This document shows positions 35,785-43,152 of a stretch of DNA of 64,000 bases, one piece after another. Position 1 is the first letter of the stretch. Each line of letters opens with the position of its first letter. This DNA is from an uncultured Bacteroides sp. (lineage in GTDB: Bacteria > Bacteroidota > Bacteroidia > Bacteroidales > Bacteroidaceae): NCBI GenBank assembly GCA_905203765.1, contig CAJKXC010000004.1, positions 29,879-93,878 on the forward strand, written 5' to 3'. The notes beneath the pieces were generated by a model that was not told the DNA's origin, made no database searches, and was given only the letters and a program-made list of their open reading frames with translations. The translations under genes were made by a program, and so were the position numbers.

Positions 35785-38069
35785 AAAAGATAGCACTGTT
35801 ATTAATAGGTGTGCTGGGTGTTTCGTTCAGTGCTTTGGCTAAAACTGTGACCGAACCGGTGGACTATGTCAGTCCGCTGGTCGGAACACAGTCCAAGCAT
35901 GCCCTGTCTACGGGAAACACGTATCCTGCCATCGCCCTGCCCTGGGGAATGAACTTCTGGGTGCCGCAAACCGGACGGATGGGAGACGGCTGGGCATATA
36001 CGTACGATGCCGACAAGATAAGAGGCTTCAAACAGACACACCAGCCCAGTCCGTGGATCAATGACTACGGACAATTTGCCATTATGCCCGTCAGCGGGAA
36101 GGTGGTATTTGATGAGGATCAGCGTGCCAGCTGGTTCTCGCACAAGGCGGAGATAGCCAAACCTTATTATTATAAGGTATACCTGGCAGACCATGACATA
36201 ACCACCGAGTTTGCACCGACCAGCCGTGCTGCCATCTTCCGCTTCACTTTCCCCGAGAGTAAGGACTCTTATGTAGTGGTGGATGCGCTGGACGGAGGTT
36301 CGTACCTGAAAGTGATTCCCGAAGAGAACAAGATTATCGGCTATACCACCAAGAATAGCGGCGGCGTGCCCGATAACTTCAAGAACTACTTTGTACTGGT
36401 GTTCGACAAGCCGTTTACTTTTACGGCAGCAGTCAGCAACGGCAATATCCGTCCGGGAGAACTGGAAGCCAATGACAAGCATGCAGGCGGCATCATCGGA
36501 TTCTCCACCAAGCGGGGAGAGACGGTGAACGTACGCGTAGCTTCTTCCTTCATCAGCTTTGAGCAGGCGGAACAGAACCTGAAAGAACTGAATAAGGATG
36601 ACTTGGAAACAGTGGCTGCCAATGGTCGCCGGGAATGGAACAAAGTGTTGGGACGCATCGAGGTGGAGGATGACAACTGGGATCATCTGCGCACGTTCTA
36701 TTCGTGCCTGTACCGCTCGGTTCTGTTTCCCCGCAGCTTCTACGAACTGGATGCCCAGGGCGCACCGATACACTACAGTCCTTATAACGGACAGGTGTTG
36801 CCGGGGTATATGTTTACGGATACCGGCTTTTGGGATACTTTCCGTTGCCTGTTCCCGTTCCTGAATCTGATGTATCCTTCTATGAACGAGAAGATGCAGG
36901 AAGGACTGGTTAATGCGTATAAGGAAAGCGGATTCCTGCCGGAATGGGCAAGTCCGGGCCACAGAGGCTGCATGGTGGGCAACAATTCGGCTTCTATCGT
37001 TGCCGACGCTTATCTGAAAGGGCTGAAAGGATATGACATCGAAACCCTTTGGGAAGCGGTTCAGCATGGAGCGAATGCCGTTCATCCGCAGGTTTCCTCT
37101 ACCGGAAGACTGGGATATGAATACTATAACAAGCTGGGATATGTGCCTTATAATGTCGGCATCAATGAGAATGCCGCCCGCACGTTGGAGTATGCCTACG
37201 ATGACTGGTGCATCTACCGGTTGGGCAAGGCGCTGAACAAGCCGGAAGCGGAGATTGCCGTTTATGCCAAACGCGCCATGAACTACAGGAACCTCTACGA
37301 CAAAGAGCACAAACTAATGCGTGGAAAGAATGCCGACGGACAATTCCAGTCACCCTTCAATCCCTTGAAGTGGGGAGACGCCTTTACCGAAGGAAACAGC
37401 TGGCACTATACGTGGTCTGTATTCCACGACCCGCAGGGACTGATAGACCTGATGGGAGGAAAGGACGGATTCAATCAGATGATGGACTCCGTATTCATCC
37501 TGCCACCGGTATTCGACGACAGTTATTACGGAGGAGTAATCCACGAGATACGCGAAATGCAGATTATGAATATGGGGCAGTATGCACATGGCAACCAGCC
37601 CATTCAGCACATGCTCTACCTGTACAACTACTCCGGTGAACCCTGGAAAGCCCAGTACTGGATACGCGAGGTAATGGACAAACTCTATACGCCTGCACCG
37701 GACGGTTACTGCGGTGATGAAGATAACGGCCAGACCTCGGCATGGTATGTATTCTCGGCGATGGGTTTCTATCCGGTTTGTCCGGGAACCGACCAGTATG
37801 TGCTGGGTACGCCTTACTTCAAACAGATGAAGCTTCATCTGGAGAATGGAAAGACGGTCACCATCAGCGCACCGGACAATGACGGAGCGAACCGCTACAT
37901 CAGTTCGATGACCGTCAACGGCAAACCGGTGTCCCGCAACTATCTGACTCATAAAGAACTGACAGGCGGGGCAAAGGTGATGATGAAAATGTCGTCCCGC
38001 CCCAACAAACAGAGAGGTGTACGCGAATCGGATTTCCCGTATTCATTCTCAAAGGAGGTGAATCAATAA
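35781..38069 (+). CDS. GH92 family alpha-mannosidase, predicted alpha-1,2 type
   Basis: Calcium-dependent exo-alpha-mannosidase, 762 aa, with signal peptide MKKIALLLIGVLGVSFSALA. The acid is E537 in TEGNSWHYTW, and the base pair is D646/D648 in CGDEDNGQTSAW. These positions all lie 4 residues after the recalled Bt3990 numbers (E533, D642, D644). H588-E589 in VIHEIRE fall at the Bt3990 His584-Glu585 pair that is linked to alpha-1,2 specificity. Another motif reads HGNQP where the second GH92 of this window has HGNEP. It overlaps the DUF4965 gene by 4 bp and precedes the mutarotase by 23 bp. Confidence 0.93.
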   Translation: MKKIALLLIGVLGVSFSALAKTVTEPVDYVSPLVGTQSKHALSTGNTYPAIALPWGMNFWVPQTGRMGDGWAYTYDADKIRGFKQTHQPSPWINDYGQFAIMPVSGKVVFDEDQRASWFSHKAEIAKPYYYKVYLADHDITTEFAPTSRAAIFRFTFPESKDSYVVVDALDGGSYLKVIPEENKIIGYTTKNSGGVPDNFKNYFVLVFDKPFTFTAAVSNGNIRPGELEANDKHAGGIIGFSTKRGETVNVRVASSFISFEQAEQNLKELNKDDLETVAANGRREWNKVLGRIEVEDDNWDHLRTFYSCLYRSVLFPRSFYELDAQGAPIHYSPYNGQVLPGYMFTDTGFWDTFRCLFPFLNLMYPSMNEKMQEGLVNAYKESGFLPEWASPGHRGCMVGNNSASIVADAYLKGLKGYDIETLWEAVQHGANAVHPQVSSTGRLGYEYYNKLGYVPYNVGINENAARTLEYAYDDWCIYRLGKALNKPEAEIAVYAKRAMNYRNLYDKEHKLMRGKNADGQFQSPFNPLKWGDAFTEGNSWHYTWSVFHDPQGLIDLMGGKDGFNQMMDSVFILPPVFDDSYYGGVIHEIREMQIMNMGQYAHGNQPIQHMLYLYNYSGEPWKAQYWIREVMDKLYTPAPDGYCGDEDNGQTSAWYVFSAMGFYPVCPGTDQYVLGTPYFKQMKLHLENGKTVTISAPDNDGANRYISSMTVNGKPVSRNYLTHKELTGGAKVMMKMSSRPNKQRGVRESDFPYSFSKEVNQ

Positions 38070-38092
38070 GTATCTGATAAAATTGATATACG

Positions 38093-39220
38093 ATGAAGAA
38101 AGTAGTAATGTGGGCACTCGGTGCCCTTTTGGTAACCGCTTGTGCCGGAACTAAGGTGGAGGTTACCGAGTCCGGTCTGCTGAAGGGTAACTTCCAGACC
38201 GAGGTGAACGGAAGGAAAACCGACTTGTACGTACTCCGTAACAAGAATAATATGGAAGTTTGTGTTACTAACTTCGGCGGACGTATCGTATCCGTAATGG
38301 TTCCCGACAAGGATGGGAATATGCGTGACGTGGTTCTGGGTTTCGATTCCATACAGGACTATATCAGCCAGCCGTCGGACTTCGGTGCCAGCATAGGCCG
38401 CTATGCCAACCGTATCGATCAGGGAAAGTTCACGCTCGACGGTGTGGAATACTGCTTGCCGCGCAATAACTTCGGGCACTGCTTGCATGGAGGTCCCAAA
38501 GGTTTCCAGTATCAGGTGTATGATGCTCTGCAGACGAGCCCGCAGAAACTGGAACTCACTTACCTGGCCAAGGACGGTGAGGAAGGTTTTCCGGGAAACA
38601 TCACTTGCAGGGTCTTTATGGAACTGACCGATGACAATGCCATCGACATCCGCTACGAAGCGGAGACAGACCGCCCGACCGTGGTAAACATGACTAATCA
38701 TTCTTATTTCAACCTCGACGGAGATGCCGCCAGCAATGCCGACCATCTGCTGACTATTGATGCCGACTACTACACTCCGGTAGACAGCACCTTTATGACT
38801 ACCGGCGAGATAGCTCCGGTAGAAGGCACTCCGATGGACTTCCGTACGCCGACTCCGGTAGGTGCGCGACTGGTTTCCGATTCGGACTTTGTACAGTTGA
38901 AGAACGGTCTCGGCTACGACCACAACTGGGTGCTGAATACCCAGGGCGATATTACCCGCAAGGCAGCTACGCTCCAGTCTCCCAAGACGGGTATCACGCT
39001 GGATGTGTACACCGACGAACCGGGTATTCAGGTGTATTCGGGTAATTTCCTGGATGGTTCTCAGAGCGGGAAGAAGGGGATTGTTTACCAATGCCGCGCT
39101 TCCGTCTGCCTGGAAACACAACACTATCCCGACAGTCCTAACAAACCGGATTGGCCTTCGGTAGTGCTGCGTCCGGGTGAAAAGTACAACAGCCATTGCA
39201 TCTTTAAGTTTTCACGATGA
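38093..39220 (+). CDS. Aldose 1-epimerase (galactose mutarotase family) lipoprotein
   Basis: Interconverts the anomers of free sugars released by the hydrolases; 375 aa. The lipobox LVTAC puts it in the envelope (Cys17), unlike the cytosolic E. coli GalM. Family motifs: VTNFGGRIVSVMVPDKDG, ASIGRYANRI, catalytic His in MTNHSYFNLDG, HNWVLN, and the C-terminal catalytic Glu region TDEPGIQVYSGNFLDG. It lies 23 bp after GH92 and closes the operon, followed by a clear terminator. The sugar (mannose, galactose or other) is not predictable. Confidence 0.93.
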   Translation: MKKVVMWALGALLVTACAGTKVEVTESGLLKGNFQTEVNGRKTDLYVLRNKNNMEVCVTNFGGRIVSVMVPDKDGNMRDVVLGFDSIQDYISQPSDFGASIGRYANRIDQGKFTLDGVEYCLPRNNFGHCLHGGPKGFQYQVYDALQTSPQKLELTYLAKDGEEGFPGNITCRVFMELTDDNAIDIRYEAETDRPTVVNMTNHSYFNLDGDAASNADHLLTIDADYYTPVDSTFMTTGEIAPVEGTPMDFRTPTPVGARLVSDSDFVQLKNGLGYDHNWVLNTQGDITRKAATLQSPKTGITLDVYTDEPGIQVYSGNFLDGSQSGKKGIVYQCRASVCLETQHYPDSPNKPDWPSVVLRPGEKYNSHCIFKFSR

Positions 39221-39236
39221 CTGTATAACTGAGGAA

Positions 39237-39273
39237 AGAGGGCACTTCGGCAACGGGCGTGCCCTCTTTTTTT
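39237..39273 (+). terminator. Intrinsic terminator after the mutarotase
   Basis: Stem AGAGGGCAC (39237-39245) and GTGCCCTCT (39259-39267) followed by a T-run to 39273. Confidence 0.88.
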
Positions 39274-39306
39274 ATGAAACTTTACTGAAATAAATCAGAT
39301 TTCCCG

Positions 39307-39314
39307 TATCTTTC
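39307..39314 (+). promoter_or_regulatory. Possible -7 box of the second GH92 gene
   Basis: TATCTTTC, one mismatch from TAnnTTTG, lies 35 bp before the start codon and after the upstream terminator. No convincing -33 element or PUL operator was found, so this gene may be controlled differently from the SusCD block. Confidence 0.4.
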
Positions 39315-39348
39315 CTGCGTGATAATAATACAATCAGATATAAACTAT

Positions 39349-41679
39349 ATGAAGAAGAAAATTGCCTTGATGGCTATGACAGCGGTAACCCTGTCCGTCA
39401 TGGCGCAGCAACCGGTGGATTATGTGAATCCGATTATCGGTACGAACGGTATGGGGCACACCTTTCCCGGTGCTTGCACGCCTTTCGGGGGAGTACAGTT
39501 AAGCCCCGACACCGATACGATTCCGCACAATGTGAATGGAGCCTATCAGAAGGATGCCTATGAATATTGTGCCGGCTACCAGTATCGTGACAAAACCATT
39601 GTCGGATTCAGCCATACCCATCTCAGTGGTACGGGACATTCGGACTTGGGAGACATCTTGCTGATGCCTGCCACGGGGGAACTTAAACTGAATCCCGGAC
39701 GGGCGGAGCATCCCGGTGAGGGATACCGTTCACGCTTCAGCCACGCCACGGAAAAGGCTGCTCCGGGTTATTACGAAGTGGTGCTGGATGATTATGGCAT
39801 CAAGGCGCAACTGACCGCTACCCAACGGGTGGGCGTACATAAATACACCTTCCCGAAAGATGAAAACGGCCATTTGATTCTGGACTTGGTGCAAGGCATT
39901 TACAACTACGATGGCAAGGTGTTGTGGGCAAACCTTCGGGTAGAGAATGATACATTGCTGACGGGGTATCGCATTACAAACGGCTGGGCGCGTACCAACT
40001 ATACTTATTTCGCCATATCTCTGTCCCAACCGATCAGGGATTATGGATATAAAGACCTGGAGAAGCCTGCGTACAATGGTTTCTGGCGTCGCTTTAAGGT
40101 AGAGAAGAACTTCCCTGAAATGACCGGTCGCAAGATTGTTGCCTATTTCAACTTCGATACGGCGAGGGAACCGGAGTTGGTGGTGAAAGTAGCGCTTTCA
40201 GCCGTCAGCACGGAAGGTGCCCTCAGGAATCTGCGTGCCGAAGCATCCGGCAAGAGCTTTGAACAGCTGGCAGAGGCTGCCCGGACAGACTGGAACAATG
40301 AGCTGGACCATTTCGAGATAGAAGGTACGCCGGACCAGAAGGCGATGTTCTATACCTCGCTATATCATACCATGATTAATCCGTCGGTGTATATGGACAT
40401 AGACGGGGCATACCGTGGGTTGGATCATAATATCCATCAGGCAAACGGCTTTACCAACTACACCATTTTCTCCCTTTGGGATACTTATCGCGCCGAACAT
40501 CCTTTCCTGAATCTGATAAAGCCGGAACGCAACGGTGATATGGTGGCGTCGATGATAAAGCACCAGCAGCAAAGCGTGCACGGTATGTTGCCCGTCTGGA
40601 GCCTGATGGGGAATGAAAACTGGTGTATGAGCGGCTATCATGCCGTGTCCGTATTGGCGGATGCAATCACCAAAGGAATTTTTTCGGGGGTAGACGAAGC
40701 ATTGGCGGCCATGGTCAGCACCTCTACCGTTCCTTATTATGAAGGGGTGGCGGACTACATGAAACTGGGCTATGTCCCGCTGGATAAGAGTGCTACGGCA
40801 GCTTCTTCCACCTTGGAATATGCATACGATGACTGGACGATTTATCAGACAGCCCTGAAGGCGGGCAACAATGAATTGGCGGAGACTTACCGCAAGCGTG
40901 CTCTGAACTACCGTAACATCTACGATACGGGTATCGGCTTTGCCCGTCCCCGCTATAGTGACGGTTCGTTCAAGAAAGAGTTCGACATCTTGCAGACTTA
41001 TGGCGAAGGTTTTATCGAGGGTAATTCCTATAATTTCTCATTCCATGTGCCGCACGACGTATTCGGCATGATGGAACTGATGGGAGGAGAGAAGGCGTTC
41101 GTCGGTAAACTGGATGAACTGTTCTCCATGCATCTGCCGGAGAAATATTATGAAGACAACGAAGACATCACGGAAGAGTGCTTGGTTGGCGGATATGTGC
41201 ATGGCAACGAACCGAGCCATCACGTTCCTTACCTCTATGCCTGGACTTCCCAACCGTGGAAGACGCAATATTGGTTGCGCGAAATCCTGAACAAGATGTA
41301 CCGCAACGACATTAACGGGCTGGGCGGAAACGATGACTGCGGCCAGATGTCGGCATGGTATCTGTTCTCTGTAATGGGATTCTACCCGGTTTGTCCCGGA
41401 ACGGACCAATATGTGCTGGGAGCCCCTTATCTGCCATACCTGAAGTTGAAACTCCCGAACGGAAAGACGTTGGAAATCAAAGCGCCGGGTGTAAGTGACA
41501 GGAAGCGCTATGTACAATCGTTGAAGATAAACGGGAGGGAGTACGATAAAATGTATATTACGCACGAAGACATACTGCAAGGCGGAGTCTGGGAATTCAA
41601 GATGAGCTCTGCTCCCAACAAACGTCGTGGATTATCTGCGGAAGATAAACCGTATTCATTGACGAATGGTATAAATTAA
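39349..41679 (+). CDS. GH92 family alpha-mannosidase, second type
   Basis: Exo-alpha-mannosidase, 776 aa, with a short signal peptide (MKKKIALMAMTAVTLSVMA) when started at 39349; the in-frame GTG at 39319 adds residues that do not look like a leader. Family motifs are clear: NPIIGTNGMGHTFPGACTPFG, FSHTHLSGTGHSDLGDI, acid E557 in FIEGNSYNF, HGNEPSHH, and GNDDCGQMSAWYLFS. The His-Glu pair of alpha-1,2-type enzymes is absent (Asp-Asn at the aligned place), so another linkage such as alpha-1,3, alpha-1,4 or alpha-1,6 is likely. It has its own promoter region and is flanked by terminators. Confidence 0.93.
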   Translation: MKKKIALMAMTAVTLSVMAQQPVDYVNPIIGTNGMGHTFPGACTPFGGVQLSPDTDTIPHNVNGAYQKDAYEYCAGYQYRDKTIVGFSHTHLSGTGHSDLGDILLMPATGELKLNPGRAEHPGEGYRSRFSHATEKAAPGYYEVVLDDYGIKAQLTATQRVGVHKYTFPKDENGHLILDLVQGIYNYDGKVLWANLRVENDTLLTGYRITNGWARTNYTYFAISLSQPIRDYGYKDLEKPAYNGFWRRFKVEKNFPEMTGRKIVAYFNFDTAREPELVVKVALSAVSTEGALRNLRAEASGKSFEQLAEAARTDWNNELDHFEIEGTPDQKAMFYTSLYHTMINPSVYMDIDGAYRGLDHNIHQANGFTNYTIFSLWDTYRAEHPFLNLIKPERNGDMVASMIKHQQQSVHGMLPVWSLMGNENWCMSGYHAVSVLADAITKGIFSGVDEALAAMVSTSTVPYYEGVADYMKLGYVPLDKSATAASSTLEYAYDDWTIYQTALKAGNNELAETYRKRALNYRNIYDTGIGFARPRYSDGSFKKEFDILQTYGEGFIEGNSYNFSFHVPHDVFGMMELMGGEKAFVGKLDELFSMHLPEKYYEDNEDITEECLVGGYVHGNEPSHHVPYLYAWTSQPWKTQYWLREILNKMYRNDINGLGGNDDCGQMSAWYLFSVMGFYPVCPGTDQYVLGAPYLPYLKLKLPNGKTLEIKAPGVSDRKRYVQSLKINGREYDKMYITHEDILQGGVWEFKMSSAPNKRRGLSAEDKPYSLTNGIN

Positions 41680-41725
41680 TTTTTTCCCAGTTAGGAAAAT
41701 ATATTTTCCTAACTGGGAAAAAATT
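41678..41725. terminator. 48-bp perfect palindrome, two-way terminator
   Basis: Arms 41678-41701 and 41702-41725 are exact reverse complements; the stem CCCAGTTAGGAAAATA is flanked by six A/T pairs, so each strand ends in a T-run. It serves the convergent GH92 gene and cold-shock gene. Confidence 0.88.
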
Positions 41726-41733
41726 GGAGATAT

Positions 41734-42243
41734 CTATATATTAGTTTCAGTATCCTTTTCTGCTTCTACTTCTATGGATGCTTTCTCTACAGGGGCAGGT
41801 GTCTTCTCTATAGCAACATTTACTGCATTCATCCCTTTGGGGCCACGCTCCAAGTCGAATGTCACGATATTGTTTTCTGCAACATCCGTAAGTGTATTAT
41901 TGATGTGGAAAAAGTATTTTTCGACTCCTGACAGGCTTTTAATGAATCCGAAGCCTTTGGAGGTGTTGAAGTATTCTACCCGTCCTCTCTGGATAATGGG
42001 TTCTTCATCTTCTTTCTTGGGGGTTGAGATAATAATTTCTTCTAACTTTATCTCTTCTTTTTTGATGTTTTCATCAGGGGGAGTGGAAGTGAGCATTCCG
42101 TTTTCATCAACATAAGCTATCATATCTTCGAAACTGCTCTTGCTCGATAGCTTTTTCTCTTCTTTCTTTTTCTGTTTTTCTGCTCGTTTGGCGAGTCTTT
42201 TCTTTTCGTTTTCACGCTTGTCTGCGGTGATGGATTTAGCCAT
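41734..42243 (-). CDS. Cold-shock-domain RNA-binding protein with charged N-terminal extension
   Basis: A 169-aa nucleic-acid-binding protein. I start it at 42243 (MAKSITADKRENEKKR); the frame extends to 42291 through the terminator of the upstream gene. Residues 1-95 are a Lys/Glu-rich, probably helical or disordered extension. Residues about 96-160 are a cold-shock domain with RNP1-like GFGFIKSL and RNP2-like KYFFHIN. The C-terminus is acidic. It likely binds single-stranded RNA as a chaperone, and sits downstream of an RRM protein with a terminator in between, so it may be expressed by read-through. Confidence 0.87.
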   Translation of the reverse strand: MAKSITADKRENEKKRLAKRAEKQKKKEEKKLSSKSSFEDMIAYVDENGMLTSTPPDENIKKEEIKLEEIIISTPKKEDEEPIIQRGRVEYFNTSKGFGFIKSLSGVEKYFFHINNTLTDVAENNIVTFDLERGPKGMNAVNVAIEKTPAPVEKASIEVEAEKDTETNI

Positions 42244-42267
42244 GTATTCTATATGATTTTTAGTTAT

Positions 42268-42299
42268 AAAAAAATAGGAGGTATTAAGCACCCCCTATT
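42268..42299 (-). terminator. Terminator after the RRM gene
   Basis: On the minus strand a 10-bp stem with one G-T wobble (42299-42290 with 42282-42273), 7-nt loop and a run of seven T (42274-42268). It lies between the RRM and cold-shock genes. Confidence 0.75.
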
Positions 42300-42315
42300 T
42301 TATAATGTAGTAATA

Positions 42316-42624
42316 TTAATATCTTCTGGAGTTGTAACCGCCTCTTCTGTCGCGGTTGCCACCGCCTCTGTTAGGTCTTTCTTCTCTGGGGCGTGCTACG
42401 TTTACTGTGATAACCTTCTGGTCGTATTCAGCACCGTTCAGTTCGTCAATAGCTTTTTGAGCAGCTGCATCGTCAGACATTTCTACGAATGCGAATCCTC
42501 TGGATCTTCCGCTTTCTCTGTCAGTAATTACTCTTGCTGAAGATACTTCTCCATACTCTGAAAATAAATCGTTTAAATCAGCATCAGTTGTGTTGAAGTT
42601 TAAACCTGAAATGTAAATGTTCAT
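42316..42624 (-). CDS. RRM-domain RNA-binding protein (RbpA-like)
   Basis: Small RNA-binding protein of 102 aa. A single RRM spans residues 1 to about 80, with RNP2 IYISGL near the start and RNP1 RGFAFVEM near residue 43. The tail is Arg/Gly-rich (GGGNRDRRGGYNSRRY), typical of the glycine-rich RNA-binding proteins of Bacteroidota and cyanobacteria. Such proteins can act as global RNA chaperones in Bacteroides, which lacks a classical Hfq. A -7 box lies about 127 bp upstream, leaving a long leader. Confidence 0.92.
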   Translation of the reverse strand: MNIYISGLNFNTTDADLNDLFSEYGEVSSARVITDRESGRSRGFAFVEMSDDAAAQKAIDELNGAEYDQKVITVNVARPREERPNRGGGNRDRRGGYNSRRY

Positions 42625-42750
42625 TTGAAATGTAATTTAATTAAATAATAAATTTGGAGTGAGGAGGATAATTACAGACGAGACCTGCTTAATAATACTT
42701 TCTATTAAAAGAAGAGCTATACAATAATGATTCAATTCTCAAACTCGAGG

Positions 42751-42758
42751 CAAAGATA
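42751..42758 (-). promoter_or_regulatory. -7 box of the RRM gene
   Basis: Minus-strand TATCTTTG matches TAnnTTTG exactly. It predicts a leader of roughly 120 nt, as often seen for temperature- or growth-controlled RNA-binding proteins. No good -33 was seen. Confidence 0.5.
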
Positions 42759-42875
42759 ACACAATAAATCGAAGAACCATGTTTTCTTCCATGATTTTAC
42801 TTCCAAATGAAGGATTATTTAAAAAACAAGGTGCTGCTGAAAAAGAAATATCTCAACAATAAAAGATGCCGTTCC

Positions 42876-42963
42876 GTTTTTTAGTAAAAACTGGAGAGGT
42901 TTTTACTAAATTTCCGGCTGGTTTTTAGTAAAAATCCGACTGGTTTTTACTAAAAATTCTGCA
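42876..42963. repeat. Tandem array: four copies of a 22-bp unit
   Basis: Contiguous units at 42876-42897, 42898-42919, 42920-42941 and 42942-42963. Each begins with GGTTTTTA-like sequence; the core TTTTTA-[G/C]-TAAA is near palindromic and its centre alternates AGT, ACT, AGT, ACT, that is, strand by strand. It lies in the 528-bp divergent gap between the RRM and PFP genes. Apart from the two promoters I see nothing else in this gap. Confidence 0.9.
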
Positions 42964-43073
42964 CTCCCCTTCAGAAGGTATTACAGCGGGGATTTTAAAA
43001 AGAATGTCAGATAATCATTTTTCCATACAAAGCTAAACAGGCGAGTGGACAGGAATTAAATTTCTTTCATTCC

Positions 43074-43104
43074 TTGCATATCTTACGAAAAAACGCGAAA
43101 TTTG
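43074..43104 (+). promoter_or_regulatory. Promoter of the PFP gene
   Basis: TTG (43074-43076) is followed after 20 nt by GAAATTTG (43097-43104), a partial match to TAnnTTTG. Transcription would start near 43111, about 42 bp before the start codon. Confidence 0.5.
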
Positions 43105-43152
43105 CGACGTTTTAAGAGGAACTTTACTAACACCTTTAAATAAATAAAAGAA

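Noticed and set aside
35781..38069. Loss of the catalytic acid in the first GH92 because of HGNQP
   Set aside because: The acid of the family is the Glu in the E-G-N-S-W motif (E537), which is present; the Gln606 is at another site.
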